A DNA stretch of 64,000 bases from assembly GCA_002104905.1 (NCBI GenBank), contig MCFE01000312.1, positions 33,429 through 97,428 on the forward strand, in the 5' to 3' direction. This DNA is from Basidiobolus meristosporus CBS 931.73 (lineage: Eukaryota > Basidiobolomycota > Basidiobolomycetes > Basidiobolales > Basidiobolaceae). Below the pieces are notes generated by a model that was not told the DNA's origin, made no database searches, and saw only the letters and a list, made by a program, of their open reading frames with translations. Position 1 is the stretch's first letter; each line of letters starts with the position of its first letter. Shown here piece by piece: positions 10,905-21,479 of this stretch. The position numbers and the translations under genes were made by a program.

Positions 10905-11184
10905 ATGGATTCCAATATGTTCTTGATTCTTGGAGGGGTTGTGTTGCTCTTCTTAGTGTGTATGAGTATTCTCTTCAGAGGTAGGTCTATTCATTCGAGA
11001 TCCAAGTGAAGGCTTGATACTGATAACCAGTTATGTAGATGGAATGGGTCCATCTCCTCCTTGTCCACGCGATTCGAACCCACGTTCTAGTCTTGAGACA
11101 GTTGCAACTCTTCCTCTCTACGAAACCGTTATTCCTATTCCACCACCAGCATACGTCTACAATGCTGACACTCCTATTCGCTAA
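10905..11184 (+). CDS. Small single-pass membrane protein with PY motifs (two exons)
   Basis: Exon 1 is 10905-10980; the intron 10981-11038 (GTAGGT … TACTGATAAC … TTATGTAG, 58 nt) has a good branch site; exon 2 is 11039-11184 with TAA. The spliced product is 73 residues. A very short N-terminus leads into a hydrophobic helix at about residues 5-24 (FLILGGVVLLFLVCMSILF), then a Pro-rich tail with LPLY (50-53) and PPPAY (60-64). PPxY and LPxY motifs bind WW domains of Rsp5/NEDD4 ubiquitin ligases. A single helix with a cytosolic PY tail is the layout of yeast Rsp5 adaptors such as Rcr1/Rcr2. The adaptor role is inference; sequence homology to those was not seen. Confidence 0.6.
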
Positions 11185-12841
11185 AATCTTGATTGGGCCT
11201 CTATTTACTCTGCCGAACATGTATTATACAATATATATATACCAGCAACATGTAAATGATAACTGTAGACGTAATAAACCCGAGTCTTTCGATGAACGTT
11301 TAGAGCTATGTTACTGCCCGTACATGGAATAGAGTCAGCCACTACATCTCGTGTAAGGGGCACACTACGATTTTTACGGCCGTCAACCTAGGTATAGCCA
11401 GTTTCTTTGTAGATATTCATCGAGACCAGTCATTCCAATCCTCAGTTACAAAGGGAACGGAGGTCGCGTAGCAGTAATTGCAAGTTCTCCTAGCTACATC
11501 CTCTATTTTTGGCCAGGGTGATGCGACCCGCTTGACGGCTGAATAGGTGGAAATCCCACTTTAGATGTACGGGGTGTTTGATTTAGTTGACAAAAGCATT
11601 TTCTTGATCTTACTTTTTGGCCAATATCCAAAGCAAATCATATTCAGAAGGCCGTATATTTACCCAATACATAGGCGTAGCAAAACATCACGACTGGCGG
11701 TACGTTATTTGAACGTGATTGCTTGGTTGATGAGCTTCACCGTTATCAAGGCTATAGTAATTTAAGGAGAATATGGATCGTGGGTTTCTTTGATTAGAGT
11801 TTCATAATAATAACCAAACCGCGATGTTTACTCCTTCTATAAATGGGGTGTGTTTTGGTAGGACACCATTTTCACGCTGATGGTAGGTTCAATTCCCATA
11901 TTCCATGCACGATCAGGATTTCCATACCTATTTGATGTGAACCAGCGGCGGTGGGCAAAAGATTTATATCTTTATGATTTCGAATCTTGATGAGAGATGT
12001 GGTATCACACCGAAATATATGTAGCCAGTGTCTTGTTGAGAGCCCTCAATCTAATATCCGCAAGTTAGCGACCAATGGCGACAACCAGTCTCATAGTAAA
12101 TATGAAGACCAGTTAGAGTAAACAACAAAATCCATAAATATATGATGCACTTTCGACAGAACCAGACTCCTCTACCAGACCTCAGCTTTGAAAACGATCT
12201 TTCAACCGATACTACTGCGATTTTATAGAATCATTTCAATCCGACTAGTTCATTATCAATTATCCCGGTTTCTTTCCCTCAGAGAATTATATTTGGAATT
12301 CGCGTAAAAGTACCCTGGTTGCTATAGACGTAATGGGCCTAAATCCACTCGAGCCCCACAGGATGTAGATTGCGCAACTTCAGCAGATAAAGGAAAGATG
12401 GTATACAGCATACCTTACTAGGGCTATAACCTCACTGAGTGCTCGGCGATACCAAAGTAGAAAAGAAGCAGGGTCATCCTGCAGTATGTACACTGTACTT
12501 TGCAGCGTACCCAGCCCATTAACCTCGACTTGGCTACTTCATCCTTAAGTCTTTAGGCTCATTGCTTCTTGAAGCCTAGCAATGTTCAACAGTTTATTTG
12601 TGTTCCGCTGATCTTACCAAAGAAGGTAAGTATCCTCGGGACATAAGCCCTATTTATCATCAAATCGAAAGTCGGGGTCTGAGTAGAGCCAATCAATGGA
12701 TGTGCGGGAATCCTAAATCTCGGTCACACCTTTAGTAAATCGACAATAAAGCCAGCCAATTCGGACATGGAGTAATCAAGTGTTATTGAAAATCAGCGTG
12801 TATACGGGGACCAGGCATTCAAGAGAGGTGCGCACTGCCAT
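11185..12841. other. No recognised gene
   Basis: Single-copy-looking sequence. A plus-strand ORF at 11565-11765 (66 codons) is hydrophobic in its first third, but I cannot assign it. No repeat of the window's families is present. Confidence 0.35.
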
Positions 12842-13781
12842 ATGGACAGTTCATTACTACGTTCAGCTATAAATACGCTGGACTTGGCGTGTCCCACATT
12901 CAACAACCTCAAGAACTCAGCGCTTTTCCTCCTTACCCTAGTAACATTGACTGTCGCTCAGATGGAGATGGTCCAACCCCCGCCACGCCATTCGCGGCAT
13001 AATCCGAACTGGTCAGGAGCCCCCCGATTACGATATGGTAAACCCATTAGGAACCTACCCTTGCAAAGGATATGGGCAAGGTGGAATAGTTCAGACTGTA
13101 AAAGCAGGTGCTTCCGTTCAGGTGAAAATTGGAGGCATTGCCAAGCATAGCGGAGGCCATTGTCAATTCGCGATCTCGTATGACCAAGGCAAGACATTTG
13201 CCGTGCTGGACACCATTTATGGTGACTGTCTGATTGCTAGCACTCAATATTCCGTGAATATTCCCAGCACTGCCGGTTCGAGTAAAAACGCCGTATTTGC
13301 CTGGACATGGATCAACAAGATCGGTAACCGTGAGTACTACATGAATTGTGCTGATTTGGAGATCCAAGGGCTTGCCGATGACTACATTGCTGGCCCAAAA
13401 CTCTTGGTAGTAAATCTCCCTGGATACCCAACAATCCCTGAGTTTCCCCACGATGGCCCAAATGGTAGTAAGGATTTGCTTGCGGCTCGTCCGACCGTCA
13501 CCATCCGACCCGCGATGAGCGACACGCCTCCTACAACCTCCACAGCCGCTAGTATGTCACCAACCAGGGTCACCAGTTCGATTACAGACACAGCTACATC
13601 GAAGCCGTCCTCCTCTCCTGCCCCCGAAAACTGTAAAAACATCCCTGCATGGAGTGCTATGACTGCCTATAATGCCTCGCAGAGAGTAAGCTACAAGGGT
13701 CGCGTATGGCAAGCTAGATGGTGGAGTCAAAATGAGACGCCAGATGCTAATGCTGTTTGGGTCAATTTGGGAACATGCTAA
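12842..13781 (+). pseudogene. AA11-like lytic polysaccharide monooxygenase with CBM5/12 module, decayed
   Basis: The gene lies in two frames. The first (from 12842) gives a secretory leader (LKNSALFLLTLVTLTVA) and the first residues of the mature domain. The second (from about 13026) gives the rest: PCKGYG, KHSGGHCQF, GDCL, and GNREYYMNCAD, then GPKLLVVNLPGYPTIPEF, a Ser/Thr/Pro linker, and a C-terminal 45-residue chitin-binding module (WSAMTAYNASQRVSYKG … AVWVNLGTC). Family members are secreted copper enzymes that oxidise chitin. Three faults are visible. The C6 run at 13020-13025 has one base too many for the frame. The residue after the leader is Gln (CAG) where the copper-binding His1 belongs. 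The likely native start position (12908) reads CTC, the only upstream ATG lying before the TATA box. The second copper His (KHSGG) is kept. Confidence 0.75.
12870..12877 (+). promoter_or_regulatory. TATA box of the monooxygenase gene
   Basis: The sequence is CTATAAATACG. It lies downstream of the only in-frame ATG (12842), so the functional start should be further 3', near the Leu-Lys-Asn at 12908 that begins the signal peptide. Confidence 0.4.
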
Positions 13782-14464
13782 GCATCAATAAAGTGGCTCA
13801 ACAGCGGTATTCAGTGGTTGCAGTCACGATATTTTACCTTCTATCCTGTGTGTCAAATCTCATCTTGGTACTGGTAGCAGTTTCCGCTATTAGAGACAGT
13901 AGTGGAATTGTAGTAATGGAACTGCCAGTATATTGGGTAAACATAGCATTACCATAGTATATTTACTGATAGTACTAAAAACTTGCAAGTAAATGGAAGT
14001 CACGGTATTGTGTGGATGATGCATCAGCAGAAGCGGGGTGATCGGATTATCCACCGATCTGAACTTGCTCTGGCTGACTAATTAAAGAGTTGGCCGTGAT
14101 GTTAGTGATTAGGATGTACATGATTAGTAGTTGGCGATCATTTTGTGAATGCAGACGGGAAATTTCCCGCCCAGATTCCGCTGTCAATCTATATTACAGT
14201 TTTCTCAATGATAATGCACCGGCGGTTCGAGTCGGAATGTACTTACATGATGGTCAGCACCATACCATAGCCAGAGCAGAGGCCCATGCATCACTCTTTG
14301 TGACGCGAATAGGTTTCTATAAGCTCGAATGTGAGAGTTAGATTTGAAGCCTATCGACTTGTCAGTGAATACTAATTTGGTAGGCGGGCATTCCGGTAAC
14401 TCCACTTCTCAACTGGAATAAATACCACACATTCGGGCAAATATCTGTCAAAAATTATTCAACG
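13782..14464. other. Intergenic, no gene recognised
   Basis: Short ORFs only (for example 14090-14341 plus). One hydrophobic frame runs just after the monooxygenase stop (13757-13957). Nothing is assignable. Confidence 0.35.
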
Positions 14465-14939
14465 ATGCTTCGAAACTCAGTTTTTAAGGAAGAGACGATC
14501 CTTGGACTAGGTGACATGGGTGCCGTTCTTGCAAAGGTCTTACTCAAGAATGGTCGCCAGGTTACTGTGTGGAATCGTTCCACCTCAAAAGCCGAATCAT
14601 TAATCCAGAAGGGAGCTGTGTTGGCAACAAGTGTTGCTGCCGCTGTCAGCTCAAGTCTTATTAGTGTAATTTGTGTGGCCAATTATTCTGTTACTCGTAG
14701 TATACTTAATGCTACGGAGGTGATACCAATATTGGCTGGTCGCATCTTGGTGGAGTTAAGTATTGGTACCCCACATCATGCACGTGACGGGGAATCCTGG
14801 GCACACAAGCATGGGGCCTTTGTTAGACAGCACTATCCTTGCAACCCCTACCCAGGTTGGCAGACAAGAGACTCCAATCTTATGTGGATGTGAATTTAAT
14901 GGAAGAAGTTACAAAGCTGGCAAATTGTTTGAAGCTTAG
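14465..14939 (+). pseudogene. Beta-hydroxyacid dehydrogenase / imine-reductase-like gene, frameshifted and truncated
   Basis: The first 118 or so codons give a Rossmann NAD(P)-binding domain: ILGLGDMGAVLAKVLL (GxGxxG), VTVWNRSTSKAESL, a small-residue helix, VICVANY and LVELSIGTPHHAR. These are typical of the 6-phosphogluconate-dehydrogenase-like NAD-binding family, closest to imine reductases. At about 14822-14825 the frame breaks. Dropping one T of a TTT restores LLDSTILATPTQVGRQETPIL, the expected next element, which then runs to TAG at 14937. The C-terminal dimerisation domain is absent. Repeat-like sequence follows. The gene is therefore dead unless the indel is an assembly error, and even then the protein would be half length. 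Confidence 0.7.
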
Positions 14940-15510
14940 AGACTTGCACAAGCAAAAATACCAGCCCAGAGCAATATCTCTAATTGGAATTGGATATTGA
15001 GTTAGGGGCTGGGTCATAAAAGTAACACAATATGAGTGTAGTGAACATGCTAGTTCCATGATGCATCCTCATGATACTAGACTAGAATTGGAATGTTGAT
15101 AAGGCTGGTGAGCTTATTGTCCAGTAAACACTACAATAGCAATACAATTGCTGTCTTGATTAGTTCCAGCCTATTTCTCTTAGCTGATAAACTATCTCTG
15201 AATCAATAATAGGTACAGGGATATAAGCCTTTGATGCACATGACAGCAGAACCTGTTGGAAACATTGAGTATGCATTGTCAAAACTGCATTAAATACTTG
15301 AAAAGCCTTGATAGTCACCTACTAGTCATACTTGGCAGTTGATGGGGTGTTTAAAGGGTAATGGTACTTCAAGAAGTCATATCATTTCTATCATTACATG
15401 GGTAGATATATATCAGATGGTGAGCAAAGCACAATACTGGCTAATTGCAGTTGAAACATGAAACCACAAGGACCTTATAATTGCTTTATATTCTCTAATA
15501 GCACCTAAAT
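14940..15510. other. Unassigned sequence between the dehydrogenase remnant and a copia relic
   Basis: No ORF of note and no match to the element families in the window. It could hold decayed sequence of the truncated dehydrogenase. Confidence 0.3.
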
Positions 15511-16340
15511 ATTCATCCAACTTGGTTCCTTAGATCATCACATACAAGTTCTGGAGAATTCTGACCAAATTCCTTGTTACAATCTACTTATAATATTTTT
15601 GCCAAAGTATCAGGTACTCAGAGCTTGAAGTTTTGAAAGGTTTCTGAAGTAGTCCCAAACTTAGCATATATGTTCTTGGGATCTTCCTATATACTTATTA
15701 TTTGTTTGTTTTGCCAAGTCAATGGTTACAAGCCCCAAGCTATCACTTGTTGGAATGCCTATAACTGCTGTTACCGGTACTTTTCTCATTGCTGGAATGT
15801 TGAATGGATCTAACAATCAAGTCTGTAAGGTGAAGATAAAGATGCTTATACATGAAGGTGATCTTTGGGATATTGTTACTGAAGAAGAAAACCCCCCTTA
15901 AGGTTTAGGAGAAGAAGCCTTAAAGTACCACAAGAACAAGTAAAGTGCCTTAACTGCATTTGCTCAATGTCAAAAACAAATTGCCCATTCAATATTAAAG
16001 AGCAAAAACATCAAAGAACACCTGGGAGCCATTGTAAGAAGCCACATAGTCATGCTCAGACATCTAGACAATATATCTTTAACAGAAACTCTATAATGCA
16101 CAGTTGTTCTAAGGAGAAGAGATGAAGCTTCTGATTAACAGTATCACCCAGTGAGTTGATGAGATAAAATCAGTGGGTGTACAAACCACTGACAAAGATG
16201 TAATAGTTACCTTCCTGAATAGACTGACAAACAGGTTATGGGGTTGTGTAGCAGCCACAGAGTACAGAACTGAGTATATGACCCCAAATTGGATATATGA
16301 AAGGCTCCCAGATAAAGTACTAAGAAAATGAAGTTTCAAT
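15511..16340 (+). pseudogene. Copia B relic: partial LTR, primer site and broken gag
   Basis: 15511-15717 is a diverged LTR-B lacking its 3' end. It joins GGTTACAAGCCCCAAG at 15725, a decayed copy of the GGTTATGAGCCCC primer site. The following frame fragments match the gag of the intact copia B (for example NGSNNQVCKVKIKMLIHEGDL), with stops and indels to about 16335. The C-terminal part of the element is missing. Confidence 0.7.
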
Positions 16341-16342
16341 AC

Positions 16343-16644
16343 CTTATGAAAAGTAATTGTGATTATGCCATTGAAAGGTCATCACAAAATCAAAATCCTG
16401 TGACTAAGAGGTGTGGATGCTGTAGGGACACCATGTAAAGACTATTTAAAAAAATTGCACCTCATGATTTACAATGGACTTGGTCAAAATTTCCATCACA
16501 ACAATACATAAGTGACATTTGTCTTGCTCCCAATTCTCTCACTTTCTGCTCCCAGGGACTCAATCACCTCCTATATTTGTGTACATTGCTTGGCTATGCC
16601 TCTTTCTCATACTCCTTTCTTCCTGACTCAACCAATTTCCCAAC
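16343..16644 (+). repeat. Terminal fragment of a D transposon (K-gene side)
   Basis: It starts CCTTATGAAAAGTAATTG and contains the conserved AAAGGTCATCACAAAATC and TGACTAAGAGG blocks. It parallels 26216-26520 and 54568-54880, which lie next to K genes. Truncated at the LTR-G fragment that follows. Confidence 0.6.
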
Positions 16645-16995
16645 TGGCTAGGTGATTATTAATTGTGGTGTTACAGAAGGTTCTGGATATCAATAGAAAT
16701 CTTAATGACATCCAATTTAGCTAAGAGTACTTTAAGTAATTGCTGGAAGGTACCAAGCAGCTTTGCACATCCAACCAGTCAGGGATCAGTGTTGGGAAAC
16801 CTGTGTAGCATAGGGATACCATACATTTGATGACAATGGTAGTTATGGTGACACTGTTTGTTCATATATCACAGGTACTGACATAGATACATGCCTAATT
16901 TAGAAGCACTACATATGATAATCTTACATAAAGTGAGGAATAGCTGATGAAATAAAATAAGCAGGTGTCAAAGTTAGCCAGCTTATGCAATAGAA
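16645..16995 (-). repeat. LTR-G fragment (left half, split by D1)
   Basis: U3 part of LTR-G in reverse orientation, ending with the 3-bp GAA at 16993-16995. The LTR resumes at 21348 after the D1 insertion. Confidence 0.7.
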
Positions 16996-17329
16996 CCCTA
17001 TGAAAAATAATTTGGTCCCACAGGTGGATCCAATCCAGATCAGCTGTCAAGATCCCATCAGGAAACCACAATAATATCAGCAGATTGGAATTAATGACTA
17101 TCTACACAATCTTATGATGGGATCACAATGGCATTTAGCTAATTTTACAGTCAAAAAATGTTAAAAAAGCATAATAGTGTTTGTATAGTATTATGCCAAG
17201 GGTGGCATGGCTTTGTTGCAGTCTTGATGGGCTCTACAACTATTTGAGTGGATCTAACTGGCCAGTACATTCAATTGCCTTATAGGGCAAAGACTTAACA
17301 GTGTTTTGACAGCTTCATTACAAGCCTCT

Positions 17330-19690
17330 CATGGAATTATCATGGCAGTATGGTGGCCTACAGCTAGTTCTGTATAGCACTGCCATACCAATTTACCAAG
17401 TGGTATTTCCTTTTTCTACCTCCCCTTGTGCAATTCATATATTCCACTGCAGAATCACCCCTCTTTATTCACTTACCCACTACTACCTTGGGTATTCCAC
17501 CTATAGCTCAAATTAAAAAATATTCTGGCCTTCTGCTTACTAACCTCTACAAACATGCACACCTGCCAAAATTAACATACTTCTATCACCTCAACTTTAT
17601 GGCTTTTTAGTGTAACACTTGCAAAGTTGCCATATACTATATAGTACTGGTAACATATACATCTTGCAAACATATGGTTGGTTGCCACCACTTCTGCCAT
17701 GAATACCTCCTGAATATCCCCAAAGAACTTTTTGTTATTTAGCCAATATATTCCTTCTCCCTGCTGGATTCTAGTCCCACTTATATGTGAGCTCTGGCTC
17801 TTATTTGTATGAATTCCATATTGGATGGTGTAGAAGTTGGGTTGTGTCCAAGAGAAATATGGCATACCTTGGTAGAGCTTTACTAATCAACATTAGTTGC
17901 TTATTGCACCCTACCCAACTTTGCATTATTTAACAGATTACCCATGCATTGGAGCTGCTTAGCTTTGTAATGCCATAGGCATAGGCGTCTCCATGTGCAA
18001 ATCTGTCCTCAGTATTTTCCAACTCTTTCTGGCTGTCCTCCATGTGCCAACTCATCACACCCATGACAGACTTGAAGGTAATATTCTTGATGTGATTGGG
18101 ATATGGTAGTACCTGCAACTTGACTCATCTTCTTATCTCAACACCCATCCACTCCATAGGAAGCTCCCAAAAGGTGAAGCAAAGTCCAACATTCTCAACA
18201 CACCAAGCAAGATGGAGTAGCAAGTAGATGCAGTAGTGGCAGAGATCTACATATTGTGGTGGTGTATAAGTCTAAGGGAGGGATACATCATACACTTCTT
18301 GAGTGTTTGTGTGTGGGCTGTTCACTGGGTGCAATAACCTTTGGCAAAAGCTTGCTGGGAATACTTGGTTTTTATTGTCTCCAATCTAATGTGAAGGGGA
18401 ATGAAGCTACAAGCTTGTCAAGGGAAAACTATTGAGCTACAATCCCCAACTTAGTTGGCATCTTAATAAAAGTATGCACTAGGTTCAGCATCCTTTGAGA
18501 TGATAATGTACTAAAGCTTCCAAAGTCAAAACAACTGTAAACTCTACCAGCAGGGACTTGAAAAGAATGCAATTGTAGTCAATAGTTACAATGACAGAAA
18601 AGTATCTTTACCTGCACAAGAACAAACTTGGGAAAGAATCAAATATAACAAAAGATACCTACTCAGGGTATTCCTCATACATAGTGCCTCCAAGGTCAGT
18701 TGGCTGACAGTACAGTTTCCTGGGAGTGTCCTGTGGTCTGGGGTTGGAAGTTCAGGTAGCAGCAGGTAACAGTGATCACACTAATCAGCAAGTTGGTATA
18801 ATGATGGAAGGGATGATGATTTATTGGTGAGCGATTGCCCCCCTATATACTTTTCTCACTGGCAAAGTGATTAACAAGCATGGTGTTTCAGAAGGTTCAA
18901 GTGGTCAAATAGAAGTCTTAATGATATTAGAATGAGCCAAGAATGTTCTAAGTAGGTACTGGAAGGTTCTGGTGGTCAAATAGAAATCTTAATGGCATCA
19001 GAATGAGCTAAGAATGTTTTAAGTAGGTTCTGGAAGGTTCTGAGAGGGGCAGCACACCCAACCAATCAGGTATCAGTATTAGAAACCTATATCACATAGG
19101 GTTACTAAATATGGTATAAGAGTGGTAGGGATGGTGATGTGGTTTGGCCATTATTACAGGTACCAGCATGGGTGCTTGCCTAATATAGAAGCACTTACAT
19201 CAAGCAATCTTACATAAAGAGAGGGATAACCTATGCAATAAGGTAGGCAGGTGTGAAAGTCAGCTGGCTTATGGGATATTGCTGATCAAGTAAGACAAAT
19301 GGGATAATACCAATGTAAGGGTAGTAGAAAAATAGGGATGTAGAAAATATGAGAATGAGCATATCTGTCAGTGGGTTTTGCTGTGACCCCACTACTGCAT
19401 TCAGCTTTGCCAGATGGTGCCATACAGTGCCAATTTGGGGTCAAAATTGACATGCATATGACCCTAAAATACTAAATTAATAACAAAATATACAGCACTC
19501 TCTGGCACTATGTTCAATGGCACAATGGAACAAGTCTAATGACTTCAGAAGGCCACTTGAATAAACACATATCCTGTTCATCCATTCCTTGCACTTGTAT
19601 TGTTGCATATGCATATGAGCATTGATTGGAGCCCATGAGAAGTACTTGGGTAGCAGATACTCTGTAATATCTGAGCCAATAATCAAGAGG
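17330..19690 (-). pseudogene. Tnp2-type transposase relic in D1 (C-terminal half)
   Basis: Read on the minus strand, 19690-19397 and then 18254-17330 carry blocks shared with the other copies: PINAHMHMQQYKCKEWMN, the MSWHMEDSQ-KELENTEDR segment, MFARCICYQQY and a C-terminal HKVEV-EVCQ region. Several stops break the frame, and an LTR-G (18255-19396) interrupts it. Confidence 0.65.
18255..19396 (-). repeat. LTR-G inside the D1 transposase
   Basis: Starts TGTGGTGGTGTATAAG and ends TGACCCCACTACT (reverse orientation). The flanks ATAT/GCAT look like a decayed 4-bp duplication. The U3 half contains a local duplication of the GGTTC-GGTGGTCAAATAGAAGTC block (about 18890-19010). Confidence 0.75.
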
Positions 19691-20970
19691 ACATCAGAAG
19701 TCTGGCATGCTAAAACCTTAAGGCCAGCATACCATGAGACAAGCAGGAGTTCAAGGCCAAGCAGAACATGCTTGACTTGCTCCATGGGCATTATCCTGAA
19801 TTCAAACAAGCAAACAGATTTCCAGCCAGCATTGGTATGCTGAGAAAGTATCTGAAGAATGGCAGGAACTATTAAAGGTAGAAGAACAAGGGTGCAATTG
19901 CTAAAAACAAGCAGCTTTCTCAAGAGCCTGTTACAAGCAGGGCCAAAAGTTTCAAACAAATATCAAAGAGGCATCAGGTAGCTGGAAGAGTGCCAATTAG
20001 GGAAATGCTGGCAGACACAGATGCACTAGCACAACATTTACCAAGGAGAGAGTGTAGATCTAATCAAGAAGTACTCAGTCCAAGTAGCAGTGAAGGATCT
20101 GGCAGTGATAAAAATGAGTGGCTCCCTCAGGAGCCTGTCACAGAATGGGCTGAGAGCTCAAAACAAGCAGGAAAGAATTGTCAGGTTGCCTGCAGAGTGC
20201 CAGCAAGAGATAAGCTGGCCAAAATAGATGCATCAGAGCAACATTTAACAAGGAGAAAATATAGTTCAGTACAAGAAGCACTCTGACAAAGTAGTAGTGA
20301 AATACCTGGCATTGATAAAGGAAAAGGTAAGCGGAAAAAGTCTACCAACTCCAGAGACAGAGAAGAATAAGAAAAAAACTGCAGTTCTTGCCAATTAACA
20401 CTGTCAGCCTGGAACATACAGAATCCCATCATAGCCAAGAAGAATTACCAACAAGAAAACAGCTGTATTCATAAGAGTCAGAAGCACAGCCAGTTGAGCT
20501 ACACTCCAGTGAGGTAGATGAGTTAGCAGAGAGTGGCAAATTGTCTACCACAGCCTCCATATTCTTAATTGTTGACAGAGTGGAGATCCCACTGACAGAC
20601 AAAGTAGCAACATCAAGAACTCAAAGGTTATCACAATGCTTTCAGTTGAATTCTGGAGTATTAATAAGCCCACCAAGAGGTTGCAGCACTTCTTCAAGAG
20701 CAGTGCTCAAGAAAATGCACGTGAATATTGCAAGGTTGTGTTGCAAAGACTGGCAGATGAGAATCTAGCCTTTGCAGTGCCGGCTGAAGACCAGGACATA
20801 TGGGAAGCAGTGAATGAACAGTGGCATAAAGTTGCAGGGTTCCTTCCTAAGTCATGGAAACAGAGCATCACAGCAGAAATACATATTAAGTGGTATATTT
20901 TAATGGAGTTACTTGCTGAGTGTGGGGTTGGGCTTAATGTTATTGTAGGGTATAGGGGCCTGTATTAGTC
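19690..20970 (+). pseudogene. K gene relic of D1
   Basis: Plus-strand frames hold the K-protein blocks: a Ser/Lys-rich segment, two degenerate copies of the VPxRDK…QHLxRRK…QEAL…GSDK repeat (about 19980-20350), then VEIPLTDKVATS, the LQHFFKSSAQENA helix, AEDQDIWEAVNEQWHK and LNVIVGYRGLY. Frames change several times. Function unknown; see the D4 copy. Confidence 0.6.
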
Positions 20971-21347
20971 AAAACAATTGGCAATTGAGGTACAACTGAA
21001 GTTTCAATGGAAATAAATCAATTTGTAAGCATGAAAAGTACAAGAAATGGTTGAGTTGGGTAGTAAGGAGTGTGAAAAAGAGGCAATAGCCAATCAATGC
21101 ACACAAATGTAGGAGGCAATAGAGTGTCTGGGATTAGAAAGTGACAAAATTGACAGAAAACCAATCAAAAGCCACATTTGTATTGTTGCAATGAAAAATT
21201 TTGACAAAGTTTTATATGATATCTGCGGTATAATTATTTTCTGATGGTCTTTGCATGGTGTCCTGATGGGATCAATACCTCTTAGTCACAGGACTTAGGA
21301 TTTGTGACAGTCTTTTGACAGAATCATCACACTAATTTTACATAGGG

Positions 21348-21451
21348 GAACTGATCAGATACAACAAATGGGATAAAACTAAAATAAGGGTAGTAAAAAA
21401 TATGGGAATGAGTCCATCTGTTGGTAGGTACTACTATGACCCCACTACACT
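21348..21451 (-). repeat. LTR-G fragment (right part, split by D1)
   Basis: Continues the LTR interrupted at 16995 and ends ATGACCCCACTACA, the family's outer end. Confidence 0.7.
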
Positions 21452-21479
21452 GCTACTATGCAATGTGAGCTTCACAGAA

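Larger units (their letters stand above)
16996..21347. mobile_element. D1: D-family DNA transposon, internally deleted, with 3-bp target duplication
   Basis: The left end is CCCTATGAAAAATAATTTGG and the right end is …TTTTACATAGGG (inverted). GAA flanks both sides (16993-16995, 21348-21350), and the flanks together rebuild an LTR-G. Inside, a minus-strand Tnp2-type transposase relic and a plus-strand K gene meet at about 19690, with the N-terminal halves of both genes deleted. An LTR-G sits inside the transposase part. The 3-bp duplication fits CACTA/Tnp2-class transposition. Confidence 0.75.

Noticed and set aside
11065-11085. GATTCGAACCCACG resembles the T-arm of a minus-strand tRNA
   Set aside because: The T-stem does not pair, no D-arm or acceptor stem follows, and the bases lie in the second exon of the small membrane-protein gene.
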